This document shows, piece after piece, positions 14,537-23,820 of a stretch of DNA of 64,000 bases. The translations under genes were made by a program, and so were the position numbers. Source of the DNA: Rikenellaceae bacterium. GTDB taxonomy: Bacteria; Bacteroidota; Bacteroidia; Bacteroidales; Rikenellaceae. The DNA lies in NCBI GenBank assembly GCA_902362705.1, contig CABIXK010000002.1:207039-271038 (forward strand), given 5' to 3'. Below the pieces are notes generated by a model. It did not search any database. It was not told where the DNA came from and saw only the letters and a program-made list of their open reading frames with translations. The first letter of the stretch is position 1. Each line of letters starts with the position of its first letter.

Positions 14537-15961
14537 ATGGCAAGAAAGAAAGCCAACTATCCGCTCATCGAAGGGCTGGAGATAACGACCCTCGCCGCCG
14601 AGGGCAAGGCGATGGGGCGGTGGAACGATGTGGTGGTCTTCGTGCCGATGACCGTCCCGGGCGACGTGGTCGACGTGCAGATCCGTCTGAAGCGCCGCCG
14701 CTTCATGGAGGGCTACGTGGTGCGCTACGTCGAGCGTTCGCCGCTGCGCACCGAGCCTTTCTGCGCCCACTTCGGCGTCTGCGGCGGCTGCAAGTGGCAG
14801 AACCTGCCCTACGACGAACAGCTGCGCCAGAAGAGGGAGCAGGTGCGCGACCAGCTCGCGCGCATCGGCAAGATCGAGCTGCCCGAGATCGCCCCGTGTC
14901 TGGGCTCGGCCGAGACGCAGTTCTACCGCAACAAGCTGGAGTTCACCTTCGCCGACCGCCGCTGGCTCACGCAGGAGGAGGTGGCCTCGGGGGCGCCGCT
15001 CGATGCCGCGCCCGCCGCGGGCTTCCACATCCCCGGCATGTTCGACAAGGTGCTCGACATCGACCGCTGCTGGCTGCAGCCCGAGCCGTCGAACGAGATC
15101 CGCCTCTTCGTCAAGCGCTTCTGCCTCGACCGCGGCTACACGTTCCATAACGCCCGCGAGCACCGGGGCCTGATGCGCAACATGATCGTGCGCACGGCCT
15201 CGACGGGCGAGGTGATGGTCGTGGTGGTGTTCGGCGCCGACGACCGCGAGCGCATCGCGGCGCTGCTCGACGCCCTGGCCGAGCGCTTCCCCTCCGTAAC
15301 GTCGCTCTTCTACGTGGTCAACGAGAAGATGAACGACTCGGTCGGCGACCTCGAGCCGGTGCTCTGGCGCGGCAAGGACCACATCATGGAGCAGATGGAG
15401 GGCCTGCGCTTCAAGGTGGGGCCCAAGTCGTTCTACCAGACCAACTCCGGGCAGGCCTACGAGCTCTACAAGGTGGCCCGCGACTTCGCCGATCTGAAGC
15501 CGGGCGAGACCCTCTACGACCTCTACACCGGCACGGGCACCATCGCCAACTTCTGCGCCTCGCGCTGCGCTAAGGTGGTGGGCGTCGAGTACGTGCCCGA
15601 GGCGATCGAGGATGCGCGGATCAACTCCCAGATCAACGGCATCGCGAACACGCTCTTCTACGCCGGCGACATGAAGCAGGTGCTCGACGACGCCTTCGTC
15701 GTCGCCAACGGCCGCCCCGACGTCATCATCCTCGATCCGCCGCGCGCGGGCGTGGACGAGCCGGTCATCGAGGTCATCCTGCGCGCCGCGCCCGAGCGCA
15801 TCGTCTACGTGAGCTGCAACCCCTCGACGCAGGCCCGCGACCTGGCGCTCCTCGACGCCGCCTACCGCGTCGAGGCGGTGCAGCCGGTCGACATGTTCCC
15901 CCACACCCACCACGTGGAGAACGTTGTGAAGCTCGTGCGGCGTTCGGAGCAGGAGCGGTAG
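14537..15961 (+). CDS. rlmD: 23S rRNA (uracil-C5)-methyltransferase, RlmD/RumA family
   Basis: 474 residues. An N-terminal TRAM RNA-binding domain (1-65) is followed by the iron-sulfur motif CAHFGVCGGCKW (Cys76, Cys82, Cys85), a long insert with its SAM domain DLYTGTGTIANFCA, and the catalytic block YVSCNPSTQARDL whose Cys attacks uracil C6. The family methylates U1939 (RlmD) or U747 (RlmC), or U54 of tRNA in some Gram-positives; which one applies here is not certain. The start MARKKANYP lies 21 nt after a promoter box. Confidence 0.9.
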   Translation: MARKKANYPLIEGLEITTLAAEGKAMGRWNDVVVFVPMTVPGDVVDVQIRLKRRRFMEGYVVRYVERSPLRTEPFCAHFGVCGGCKWQNLPYDEQLRQKREQVRDQLARIGKIELPEIAPCLGSAETQFYRNKLEFTFADRRWLTQEEVASGAPLDAAPAAGFHIPGMFDKVLDIDRCWLQPEPSNEIRLFVKRFCLDRGYTFHNAREHRGLMRNMIVRTASTGEVMVVVVFGADDRERIAALLDALAERFPSVTSLFYVVNEKMNDSVGDLEPVLWRGKDHIMEQMEGLRFKVGPKSFYQTNSGQAYELYKVARDFADLKPGETLYDLYTGTGTIANFCASRCAKVVGVEYVPEAIEDARINSQINGIANTLFYAGDMKQVLDDAFVVANGRPDVIILDPPRAGVDEPVIEVILRAAPERIVYVSCNPSTQARDLALLDAAYRVEAVQPVDMFPHTHHVENVVKLVRRSEQER

Positions 15962-16072
15962 GGGCGGGGACAATAAAAGTCCCGCCGCCGCGTTCTATGC
16001 GAAAACGGAGCGCGGCGGTGCAGTATCGGCTTCGCCGCGGCGTTTACCCCGAAGAACACCAAAAAAACGAAC

Positions 16073-16771
16073 GTGATGAAACGGATTATTCTTATGGCCG
16101 CCGTGGCGCTGATGGCGCTGCCCGTGGCGGCGCAGACTGTGGGGGAGGCCTTCCCCAGCTACATTCAGGTCAACGGCCGGGCCGAAAAGGAGATCGCCCC
16201 CGACGAGTTCTATCTCTCGGTCGTGATCGACGAGCGCGACTCGAAGGGCAAGCTCTCCGTCGAGTCGCAGCAGCGCGACATGATCGCCGCGCTCCGTCGG
16301 CTGGGCGTCGACGTGGAAAAGCAGCTCAAGGTGGCCAACCTCTCGAGCGAGTTTTTCCGCAAGAAGAGCTCCGTGGCGACGGCCAAGTACCAGCTGCAGC
16401 TGGGCTCGGCGGCCGAAGTGGCGCGTGCCTGGCAGGCGCTCGACGAGCTGGGCATCTCCAACGTCTCGATACTCAAGGTCTCCCACTCGCAGCTCGACCG
16501 GCTGAAGGAGGAGGTGCGCGTGGAGGCGATGCGCAACGCCCGCGACAACGCCCGCACGCTGGCCGAGGCGGTGGGGCAGCGCATCGGCAAGTGCTTCTAC
16601 GTCTACGACTCGAACAACGACGTCATGCCCGCCTACTACAACAATTCGATGGTCATGCGCTCGAAGGCCTCGTTCGACAGTGCCGAGGGTGCCGCCGAGG
16701 AGGAGCCGGCGCTCGACTTCAAGACCATCAAGCTGCAGTACGGCGTGCAGGCCAAGTTCGTGCTGGAGTAG
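16073..16771 (+). CDS. SIMPL domain-containing periplasmic protein (DUF541)
   Basis: 232 residues with a signal peptide ending near AAQT (about residue 21). The body is the SIMPL domain: INVNGRAEKEIAPDEFYLS-like opening, KVANLSSEFFRKK, and a helical RVEAMRNARDNARTLAEAVG segment followed by a C-terminal beta strand. SIMPL proteins are periplasmic or outer-membrane associated and are linked to oxidative-stress tolerance in some bacteria; no enzymatic activity is established. Two adjacent ATGs (16073 and 16076) are possible starts. Confidence 0.85.
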   Translation: MMKRIILMAAVALMALPVAAQTVGEAFPSYIQVNGRAEKEIAPDEFYLSVVIDERDSKGKLSVESQQRDMIAALRRLGVDVEKQLKVANLSSEFFRKKSSVATAKYQLQLGSAAEVARAWQALDELGISNVSILKVSHSQLDRLKEEVRVEAMRNARDNARTLAEAVGQRIGKCFYVYDSNNDVMPAYYNNSMVMRSKASFDSAEGAAEEEPALDFKTIKLQYGVQAKFVLE

Positions 16772-16804
16772 CGCAGCGCGCCGGCCGCGGTGCCGCCCGC
16801 AATG

Positions 16805-16930
16805 CCGCGTCCGCAGTGACGTGTCCGCAATGCCGCATCCCCGGCGCCGCATCCCCGGCGCCGCATCCCCGGGGCCGTGTCCCCGGGGCCGTGTCCCCGG
16901 GGCCGTGTTCCCGGGGCGGGTGCCGCCCGG
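16805..16930 (+). repeat. 14-nt minisatellite, about eight copies
   Basis: Consecutive 14-mers from 16805: two diverged copies, then CCGCATCCCCGGCG twice, CCGCATCCCCGGGG, CCGTGTCCCCGGGG twice and CCGTGTTCCCGGGG, with a decayed copy after. The changes are shared by neighbouring copies, as expected for slippage. It fills most of the 257-nt space between the SIMPL gene and cdd and contains no convincing gene. Confidence 0.9.
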
Positions 16931-16966
16931 GCGCTCCGCCGAGAACCCGCCGCGCGGCGCACATGG

Positions 16967-16997
16967 AAAACGAATCCTTGCGGGGATTCGTTTTTTT
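16967..16997 (+). terminator. Rho-independent terminator before cdd
   Basis: CGAATCC (16971-16977) pairs with GGATTCG (16984-16990), extended by AAAA/TTTT, and seven T residues follow. Its loop also contains the TTG that would serve as the -33 element of the cdd promoter, so terminator and promoter overlap. Confidence 0.85.
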
Positions 16998-17008
16998 GTC
17001 TACATTTG
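16978..17008 (+). promoter_or_regulatory. Promoter of the cdd-to-comF operon
   Basis: TTG at 16978-16980, 20 nt, TACATTTG at 17001-17008, 20 nt before the ATG at 17029. Confidence 0.7.
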
Positions 17009-17028
17009 TTGGATAAAAAGGAGTTCGC

Positions 17029-17484
17029 ATGAAAACCCGACACACTTTCGATTACGATCACTACGATTCGCTCGCCGACCTTTCGGAGGCCGACCGCGAG
17101 CTGGTCGCCCAGGCCGAGCGGGCCACCGCCTCGGCCCACGCCCCCTACTCGCACTTTTGCGTGGGGGCCGCCGTGCGGCTGCGCAGCGGGCGGGTGCTCC
17201 GCGGCAGCAACGTCGAGAGCGAGGTATTCCCCGCGGGGCTCTGCGCCGAGCGGTCGCTGCTCTTCTACGTGGCCTCGAACTTCGCCGACGACCCGGTCGA
17301 GACGCTGGCCATCGCCTCCCGCCCGTCGGAGCGCGAGTGCTACCCCTGCGGGCAGTGCCGTCAGGCGCTCGTCGACTTCGAGCGGCGCCAGGGGTCGCCC
17401 ATGCGCGTGGTCATGAGCGGCGGAGGCACGGCGTCGGCCGTCGCGTCGGCCGCGCTGCTGCTCCCCTTCACCTTCATCCTCTGA
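17029..17484 (+). CDS. cdd: Cytidine deaminase
   Basis: 151 residues. Converts cytidine and deoxycytidine to uridine forms in pyrimidine salvage. The zinc site is complete: Cys72-Ala-Glu74 (GLCAERS) with Glu74 as proton shuttle, and PCGQC with Cys107 and Cys110. The substrate-binding GSNVESE block is at 59-65. It is the first gene of a tight seven-gene operon; the next start is 3 nt after its stop. Confidence 0.95.
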   Translation: MKTRHTFDYDHYDSLADLSEADRELVAQAERATASAHAPYSHFCVGAAVRLRSGRVLRGSNVESEVFPAGLCAERSLLFYVASNFADDPVETLAIASRPSERECYPCGQCRQALVDFERRQGSPMRVVMSGGGTASAVASAALLLPFTFIL

Positions 17485-17487
17485 CCC

Positions 17488-18180
17488 ATGTTCTCCCCCG
17501 AAGACATCCTCTACGAAGACAACCACCTCATGGTGGTCAACAAGCATTGCGGCGACCTGGTGCAGCCCGATCCGTCGGGCGGGAGCGCCCTCGAAGACCA
17601 GGTGAAGGCCTACATCAAGGCGCGCGACGCCAAGCCCGGCGCCGTATTTCTGGGCGTCGTCCACCGCATAGACCGCCCCGTGTCGGGCGCGGTGCTCTTC
17701 GCCAAGACCTCCAAGGCGCTCGCCCGCCTCAACGAGATGATCCGCGAGGGGCGCATCCGCAAGACCTACTGGGCGCTGACCGAGCAGCGTCCCGACCCCG
17801 CCGAGGGGGAGCTGCGCCACTGGATCGTGCGCGACGCCAAGAGCAACCGCTCGCGCGCCTGCGACGCCCCGAAGGCCGACGGCAAGGAGGCCCGCCTGCG
17901 CTACGCCGTGTGCGGCGCCGGCACCCGCTATACGCTCGTCGAGGTCGGGCTCATCACGGGGCGCCACCACCAGATCCGCGCCCAGCTCGCGAAGATCGGC
18001 TGCCCGATCCGCGGCGACCTGAAATACGGCGCCCGGCGTTCGCAGCCCGGGGGCGGCATCTCGCTCCACTCGCGGCGCGTCGAGCTGGAGCATCCCGTGC
18101 GGCGCGAGCCGATCGTGGTCGAGGCCCCCGTGCCCGCGGGCGACAACCTGTGGGCCTATTTCGAAGAGTCGCAGCACTGA
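17488..18180 (+). CDS. RluA-family RNA pseudouridine synthase
   Basis: 230 residues. The catalytic motif HRIDRPVSG (His59 to Gly67, catalytic Asp62) and the TGRHHQIRAQL block place it in the RluA/RluC/RluD/TruC group, which isomerises specific uridines of rRNA or tRNA. There is no N-terminal S4 domain, consistent with the short RluA-type form. The target base cannot be predicted. Confidence 0.92.
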   Translation: MFSPEDILYEDNHLMVVNKHCGDLVQPDPSGGSALEDQVKAYIKARDAKPGAVFLGVVHRIDRPVSGAVLFAKTSKALARLNEMIREGRIRKTYWALTEQRPDPAEGELRHWIVRDAKSNRSRACDAPKADGKEARLRYAVCGAGTRYTLVEVGLITGRHHQIRAQLAKIGCPIRGDLKYGARRSQPGGGISLHSRRVELEHPVRREPIVVEAPVPAGDNLWAYFEESQH

Positions 18181-18184
18181 CGCC

Positions 18185-18637
18185 ATGAGACTGCTGATAC
18201 AACGCGTGAGCGAGGCTTCGGTCTCGGTGGGCGGCGAGCTGCGTGCCTCGATCGGGCCGGGGCTCCTGGTGCTGGTGGGCGTGGGCCACGACGACGGCGA
18301 GGAGGACATCGAGTATCTGGCCGGCAAGCTCGTGCGGCTGCGCGTCTTCGACGACGAGGCGGGGGTGATGAACCGCGACCTGGGCCAGGCGGGCGGCGAG
18401 GCGCTCGTCGTGAGCCAGTTCACGCTTATGGCCTCGACGCGCAAGGGCAACCGGCCCTCCTACGTCGCTGCGGCCCCCGGGGCCGTCTCGCGCCCGCTCT
18501 ACGAGCGCTTCGCGGCGCGCGTGGGCGAGCTGCTGGGCCGCGAGGTCGCCACGGGCATCTTCGGCGCCGACATGCAGGTCGCGCTGGTCAACGACGGCCC
18601 GGTGACGATCTGGATCGACTCCCGCAACCGCGAATGA
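18185..18637 (+). CDS. dtd: D-aminoacyl-tRNA deacylase
   Basis: 150 residues, the standard length. Hydrolyses D-aminoacyl-tRNA (and Gly-tRNA-Ala) so that wrong residues do not enter translation. The cross-subunit active site motifs SQFTLMAST (residues 79-87) and NDGPVTI (near the C-terminus, the Gly-cisPro element) are both present. It starts 4 nt after the pseudouridine synthase and overlaps the next gene by 4 nt. Confidence 0.96.
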   Translation: MRLLIQRVSEASVSVGGELRASIGPGLLVLVGVGHDDGEEDIEYLAGKLVRLRVFDDEAGVMNRDLGQAGGEALVVSQFTLMASTRKGNRPSYVAAAPGAVSRPLYERFAARVGELLGREVATGIFGADMQVALVNDGPVTIWIDSRNRE

Positions 18638-19614
18638 TCTACCCCTGGGGCGATACGCGCCGCTTCCACTCGTGTGCGGCCCACTTCAGGCGTCTGTTCG
18701 GCTGTCGGGTGCAGAAGCTCTCGGTCGACGCCGGCTTCTCGTGCCCCAACCGCGACGGCACGCTCGGCCGGGGCGGCTGCACCTTCTGCGACAACAGCGC
18801 CTTCACACCGTCGTACTGCCGCTCGGGGCTGAGCGTCGCGCGGCAGATCGACGAGGGGATCGCCTTCCACCGCCGCCGCTACCGCACCGCGTCGCGCTAC
18901 CTGGTCTACTTCCAGTCCTTCTCCAACACCCATGCGCCTCTGGAGCGGCTCCGGGCCCTCTACGACGAGGCGCTTGCCCGCCCCGAGGTCGCGGGCATCG
19001 TCGTGGGCACGCGCCCCGACTGCGTCGACGAGCGCAAGCTCGACTACTTCGCCCGCCTGGCGCGCGAGCGTTACGTGGCCATCGAGTACGGCATCGAGTC
19101 GACGTCGGACGCCACGCTGCGCGCCGTGAACCGGGGCCACGACTTCGCCGCGGCGCGCCGCGCCGTGGAGCTCACCGCCGAGCGGGGCATCGCCGCGGGC
19201 GGCCACTTCATCCTGGGCCTTCCGGGCGAGAGCGACGACGATCTGGTGGCGCAGACCGAGGCGATCGATGCGCTGCCGCTCACCTCGGTCAAGTTCCACC
19301 AGTTGCAGCTCTTCCGCGGCACGCCGCTGGCGGCGGAATATGCGGCCGACCCCGCGCGGTTCCGCTTCTGGACGCTCGACGAGTACCTCGACCTGTTCGT
19401 CCGCATCCTGCGGCGGCTGCGTCCCTCGCTCGTCGTCGAGCGCTTCGCCTCCGAGACGCCGCCCCGCTTCCGCTGCGGCCCCGACTGGGGTGCGGTGCGC
19501 AACGAAGGGCTGTGGCAGATGCTCGAAAAAAGATTGGAGGCGCTCGATGCGCATCAAGGCGATTTTTTTCTATCTTTGTCTTCGGATAATCCGCAGAATC
19601 CTTCAACGCCATGA
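18634..19614 (+). CDS. Radical SAM protein, YhcC/TIGR01212 family
   Basis: 326 residues. The cluster ligands are Cys37, Cys49 and Cys52 (CPNRDGTLGRGGCTFC), the widely spaced variant typical of TIGR01212 proteins, followed by YFQSFSNTHAP and a conserved HFILGLPGE block. YhcC-type proteins are near-universal but their reaction is unknown; they are related to elongator-type tRNA-modifying radical SAM enzymes. ATGA overlaps join it to dtd upstream and to the YitT gene downstream. Confidence 0.92.
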   Translation: MIYPWGDTRRFHSCAAHFRRLFGCRVQKLSVDAGFSCPNRDGTLGRGGCTFCDNSAFTPSYCRSGLSVARQIDEGIAFHRRRYRTASRYLVYFQSFSNTHAPLERLRALYDEALARPEVAGIVVGTRPDCVDERKLDYFARLARERYVAIEYGIESTSDATLRAVNRGHDFAAARRAVELTAERGIAAGGHFILGLPGESDDDLVAQTEAIDALPLTSVKFHQLQLFRGTPLAAEYAADPARFRFWTLDEYLDLFVRILRRLRPSLVVERFASETPPRFRCGPDWGAVRNEGLWQMLEKRLEALDAHQGDFFLSLSSDNPQNPSTP

Positions 19615-20507
19615 AAACCCCCACTTCGCAGAGCCTGACGGGCTTCGTCAAGGAGTACTTCCTGATGGCCGTCGGCATGATGTTCTACTCGTTCGGATGG
19701 ATCGGCTGCATCCTTCCCGCCGGCGGTACCGGCGGCGGCGCGGCCGGCCTTTCGCTGGTCATGTGCAACGCCATGTCCGCTCTGTTCGGCTTCGACGTGC
19801 AGATCGGCACGATGGTCTTCATCGTCAATTCGATCCTGCTGGTCATCGGCGGCTTCATCGTGGGGTGGAACTTCGGCGTGAAGACCGTCTACTGCATCGT
19901 CGTCATCTCGCTGAGCATGAACTTCTGGCAGTCGGTGCTCCCTGCGGGCGACTTCCTCCACCTCGACCGTCTGCTGTCGGTCATTCTGGGCGGTCTGCTG
20001 GCCGGCATCGGCGTGGCGATGAGCTTCATGCAGGGCGGATCGACGGGCGGCGTCGACATCGTGGCGATGATCATCAACAAATACCGCACGATCTCCTACG
20101 GCAAGATCGTCATCTGCGCCGACTTCCTCATCATCGGCTCGGCCATGCTCGTGGGCTACAAGATCGACACGGTGATCTACGGCTACGTCATGACGGCCGT
20201 CTTCGGCTACTCGGTCGACATGATCATGGCCGGCAACCAGCAGTCGAACCAGGTGATGATCGTCACGCGCGACTACGAGGGTATGGCTTCGGCCATCGCC
20301 GAGAACGTCCACCGCGGCGTGACGCTCATCGACTCGGAGGGGTGGTACTCGAAGGAGCGCTCGAAGATCGTCATGGTCGTCTGCCTCAAGCGCGAGACAT
20401 CCATGCTGCTCAAGTTCGTCAAGCGGGTCGACCCCGAGGCCTTCATCACCGTGGGCTCGGTCATGGGGGTCTACGGCAAGGGCTTCCAGGCCATCTCCAA
20501 GGTGTGA
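19611..20507 (+). CDS. YitT family membrane protein
   Basis: 298 residues. About five or six hydrophobic segments up to residue 195 (for example MFYSFGWIGCILPAGG and GTMVFIVNSILLVIGG), then a soluble C-terminal DUF2179 domain. YitT proteins are integral inner-membrane proteins of unclear transport role. The stop codon overlaps the priA start (TGATG). Confidence 0.92.
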   Translation: MKTPTSQSLTGFVKEYFLMAVGMMFYSFGWIGCILPAGGTGGGAAGLSLVMCNAMSALFGFDVQIGTMVFIVNSILLVIGGFIVGWNFGVKTVYCIVVISLSMNFWQSVLPAGDFLHLDRLLSVILGGLLAGIGVAMSFMQGGSTGGVDIVAMIINKYRTISYGKIVICADFLIIGSAMLVGYKIDTVIYGYVMTAVFGYSVDMIMAGNQQSNQVMIVTRDYEGMASAIAENVHRGVTLIDSEGWYSKERSKIVMVVCLKRETSMLLKFVKRVDPEAFITVGSVMGVYGKGFQAISKV

Positions 20508-22765
20508 TGCCGCGCTACGCCGACATCGTCCTGCCGCTCGCGCAACCCGCCTACACGTTCGCCGTCCCCGAGGGGATGGCGCTCGCCGAGGGGCAGGCTG
20601 TCGCGGTGCAGTTCGGTGCGCGCCGCTTCTATACGGGCATCGTGTGGCGGATCCACGACCGCCGGCCCGATTTCAAAACCGTCAAACCCATCCGGCGCGT
20701 CCTCTACGACGCGCCGCTTCTCACCGCCCCCCAGCGGGCGCTGTGGGAGTGGATCGCCTCCTACTACATGTGTCGCGAGGGCGAGGTGATGCGCTGCGCG
20801 CTGCCCGCCCTGATGAAGCCTTCGGGCGACAGCGAGGAGGTGTTCGCCTCCGACGAGTTCCGGCCGCGCACCGAGTGCTACGTCTCGTTGGCGCCCGAGC
20901 TGCGCGACGAGGAGGCGTTCGACGCCGCCTGCGAGCGGCTGGAGCGGCGGGCGCCCCGGCAGTATGCCGCGCTGGTGGAGGTGGCCTCGGCCGGGGGCGG
21001 GGCGCGCATCGCCGCGGGCGAGGTGGCGCGCCGCCTGCTGCATGCCGACGCGGCGGTGCTGCACGCGCTCGCCCGCAAGGGGCTCGTGCGCCTGGCCGAG
21101 CACGAGCGGACGGTGGAGCGGGGCGGCTCGTCGTTCCTCCTGCCCGAGCTCTCGCCCGCCCAGCTGCGGGCGCTCGGGGAGCTGCGCAGCCAGTTCGACG
21201 GCGGCCGCGCGACGGCGCTGCTGCACGGGGTCACGGGCTCGGGCAAGACCGAGATCTACATCCATCTGGCGGCCGAGGTGCTCGCGCGCGGCGGCGACGT
21301 GCTGCTGCTGGTGCCCGAGATCGCCCTCACGGCGCAGCTCATCGCCCGCATGGAGCGCATCTTCGGCAGCCGCGTCACGGCCTACCACTCGCGCCTCACG
21401 CCCCGCCGCCGCACGGAGACCTACCTGCGCCTCAATCGCTCCGAGGGGGGCGAGTTCGTGGTGGGGGTGCGCTCGTCGATATTCCTGCCGCTCAAGCGCC
21501 TGCAACTCATCATCGTCGACGAGGAGCACGACGCCAGCTACAAGCAGGCCGACCCCGCGCCGCGCTACAACGCCCGCGACTGCGCCTCGGTCATGGCCCG
21601 CCTCATGGGCTGCCGCGCGCTGCTGGGCAGCGCCACCCCGTCGCTCGAGACATGGCTCAACGCCCGCACGGGCAAATACGGTCTGGCGCTCCTGCGGGAG
21701 CGCTACGGCGCGGCGCGGCCCCCCGCGCTCTTCCTCTCCGATACGCTGCGCGCGGCCAAGCGGGGCGAGCGGCAGGGCCACTTCAACAAGCTGCTGCTCG
21801 ACAAGATCGGGCAGACGCTCGATCGCGGCGGGCAGGCGATGCTCTTCCAGAACCGCCGCGGCTTCGCCCCCTACGTCTCCTGCACCGAGTGCGGCTGGAC
21901 GGCCCGCTGCCCGTCGTGCAACGTCACGCTCACCTACCACAAGGGGCGCGGCGAGCTGGTGTGCCACTACTGCGGCCACACCGAGCCGGTGCCGGCCAAG
22001 TGTCCGTCGTGCCGCGTGACCGACGCGGTGCCGATGGGCTTCGGCACCGAGAAGATCGTCGAGCAGGTCGCCTCCCTCTTCCCCGAGGCCCGCGTGGCGC
22101 GTCTCGACCGCGACAGCGCCACCTCCGAGCGCGCCTTCTCGGCCACGGTGGCTGACTTCGCCGAGCGGCGCACCGACATCCTGGTCGGCACGCAGATGAT
22201 CGCCAAGGGGTTCGACTTCGAAGGGGTGTCGCTCGTGGGGGTGCTCAACGCCGACAACCTGCTCCACAACCCCGACTTCCGCGCCGCCGAGCGGGCTTTC
22301 CAGCTCCTCACGCAGGTGGCGGGGCGCGCCGGGCGGCGCGACGACGCGGGCGAGGTGGTGATCCAGACCTCCGACCCGTCGCACCGGGTGCTGCGCCAGG
22401 TGCTCGAGGGCGACTACGAGGCGATGGCCTGCGCCGAGCTGGCCGAGCGCGAAGCCTTCTTCTACCCGCCCTACGCCCGTCTGACGGCCCTCACGCTGCG
22501 CCACCGCGATCCCGAGTTGGTGCGGCGCGCCGTCGGCGAGCTTGCCCGGCGGCTGCGCGAGCGCTTCGGCCGCCGCGTGCTGGGCCCCATCGCCCCGCCC
22601 GTCGACCGCATCCGCGGCGAGTGGCTCGCCTGTCTGCTGCTGAAGGTCGAGAGCGGCGCTTCGTCAGCGCGCGCCCGCGAGCTGCTGGGCGCCGAGCTGC
22701 GGCGTCTGGCGGTCGATCCTGCGTTCAAAACCGTCACCGTCGTCTGCGATGTCGATCCTCAGTGA
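20507..22765 (+). CDS. priA: Primosomal protein N' (replication restart helicase)
   Basis: 752 residues. Binds stalled forks and D-loops and reloads the replisome. N-terminal DNA-binding domain (1-105), Walker A GVTGSGKTE at about 241-249, DEEH box at about 338, and the zinc region with paired CxxC (CTECGWTARCPSC, CHYCGH, CPSC) at about 465-505, then helicase motifs V-VI (GTQMIAKGFDF, QVAGRAGR). The ATG at 20507 overlaps the stop of the YitT gene, which fixes the start. Overlaps comF by 17 nt. Confidence 0.97.
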   Translation: MPRYADIVLPLAQPAYTFAVPEGMALAEGQAVAVQFGARRFYTGIVWRIHDRRPDFKTVKPIRRVLYDAPLLTAPQRALWEWIASYYMCREGEVMRCALPALMKPSGDSEEVFASDEFRPRTECYVSLAPELRDEEAFDAACERLERRAPRQYAALVEVASAGGGARIAAGEVARRLLHADAAVLHALARKGLVRLAEHERTVERGGSSFLLPELSPAQLRALGELRSQFDGGRATALLHGVTGSGKTEIYIHLAAEVLARGGDVLLLVPEIALTAQLIARMERIFGSRVTAYHSRLTPRRRTETYLRLNRSEGGEFVVGVRSSIFLPLKRLQLIIVDEEHDASYKQADPAPRYNARDCASVMARLMGCRALLGSATPSLETWLNARTGKYGLALLRERYGAARPPALFLSDTLRAAKRGERQGHFNKLLLDKIGQTLDRGGQAMLFQNRRGFAPYVSCTECGWTARCPSCNVTLTYHKGRGELVCHYCGHTEPVPAKCPSCRVTDAVPMGFGTEKIVEQVASLFPEARVARLDRDSATSERAFSATVADFAERRTDILVGTQMIAKGFDFEGVSLVGVLNADNLLHNPDFRAAERAFQLLTQVAGRAGRRDDAGEVVIQTSDPSHRVLRQVLEGDYEAMACAELAEREAFFYPPYARLTALTLRHRDPELVRRAVGELARRLRERFGRRVLGPIAPPVDRIRGEWLACLLLKVESGASSARARELLGAELRRLAVDPAFKTVTVVCDVDPQ

Positions 22766-23471
22766 GCTGTGGCGCGACCTCTCCGCGCTCCTCTTTCCGC
22801 CGCGCTGCGCCGTCTGCGGCGAGCCGCTGGCGGCGGGCGAGCGAACGGTCTGCACCCTCTGCCGCGCCACGGCGCCCCTGACGGGCTACTGGCGCGAGGC
22901 CGACAACCCCCTCTTCCGCAAGTGCCGGGGGCTGGTGCCCGTCTGCCGCGCCTCGGCCTACCTCTTCTTCGTGCGCGGCAGCGGCTGGCGGCGCATGATC
23001 CACGGCTTCAAGTACCGCGGCGCGTGGCGCCCGGCCCGCACGGTGGGGGAGTGGTACGGCGCTTCGCTCCGCGAGGGCGGGCTGCACGACGACGTCGACG
23101 CGGTGGTGCCCTTGCCGCTGCACCCCCTCAAGCGTTGCCTGAGGGGCTACAACCAGGCCGAGTACATCGCCGAGGGGATCGCCGCGCAGCTGGGCGTCGG
23201 GCTGTTGCGCGGGTGCGTCGTGCGGCGCCGCAACACCCCCAGCCAGGCGCTCCGCCCGCGGCGCGAGCGGGCCGGCAACGTCGCGGGGGCCTTCGCCGTC
23301 GTGCGCCCCGAGCGCCTGGCCGGGCGCCACGTGCTGCTGGTCGACGACGTGGTGACCACCGGCTCGACGCTGCTCTCGTGCGCCGAGTCGATCCTCGCCG
23401 CCGTGCCCGACTGCCGCGTGAGCATCGCCGCGCTGGCCGTCTCGCGTCGCGAGCTGGGGGAGGAGGGGTAG
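22749..23471 (+). CDS. ComF family phosphoribosyltransferase-like protein
   Basis: 240 residues. An N-terminal zinc finger (CAVC at 20-23 and CTLC at 35-38) precedes a type I phosphoribosyltransferase fold whose PRPP loop VLLVDDVVTTGST lies at about 195-207. In competent bacteria ComF is needed for DNA uptake, perhaps handling incoming single strands; in Bacteroidota its role is unproven. Last gene of the cdd operon, overlapping priA by 17 nt. Confidence 0.92.
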   Translation: MSILSELWRDLSALLFPPRCAVCGEPLAAGERTVCTLCRATAPLTGYWREADNPLFRKCRGLVPVCRASAYLFFVRGSGWRRMIHGFKYRGAWRPARTVGEWYGASLREGGLHDDVDAVVPLPLHPLKRCLRGYNQAEYIAEGIAAQLGVGLLRGCVVRRRNTPSQALRPRRERAGNVAGAFAVVRPERLAGRHVLLVDDVVTTGSTLLSCAESILAAVPDCRVSIAALAVSRRELGEEG

Positions 23472-23820
23472 TTCTGTCAACTGGTTAAGTGAGAAGTAAA
23501 AAGTAAAAAGTTGAAAAGCGAGGGGGTGGGGCGCGGGTGACGGCTGGAGGCCCGCACTTCGCTCTCGCTCGTTCGCACCTCCGCAGGCTGCTGCCCGAAA
23601 CCGAATTGAAAGCGTGCGGGGGCAGACCGTAGCCAGCGATGGGCGGCGCGTGGAACGTGCAGCCCTTCGCCTGGGGGTGGCTACGGGCTGCCGGCTTTTC
23701 AAGCCGCCCCAGCCGGCAAAGAGACGAAGCCCGCAGGCTTCGCAATTTATAATTGTCCTGTGGGGTATAAACTCTTGTTGCAGAATTTTCCATTTTCAAT
23801 TTTCAACTTTCCATTTTTTG
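23472..23820. repeat. Composite intergenic repeat: AT-rich borders around GC-rich palindromes
   Basis: The 399-nt gap between comF and dnaB holds no plausible gene. From left: GTGAGAAGTAAAAAGTAAAA (23490 on, also found at the end of murC); a palindrome with arms CCGTAGCCA (23627-23635) and TGGCTACGG (23678-23686); a short hairpin CGGCTT/AAGCCG to 23706; GAAGCC/GGCTTC at 23726-23741; and a TTTTCCATTTTCAATTTTCA stretch (23786 on). The same parts recur at 29673-29803 and 50809-50983. The dnaB promoter begins at its right border. Confidence 0.75.

Noticed and set aside
16805..16930. CRISPR-like array
   Set aside because: Units are 14 nt, directly adjacent with no unique spacers, and there are no cas genes; it is a minisatellite.
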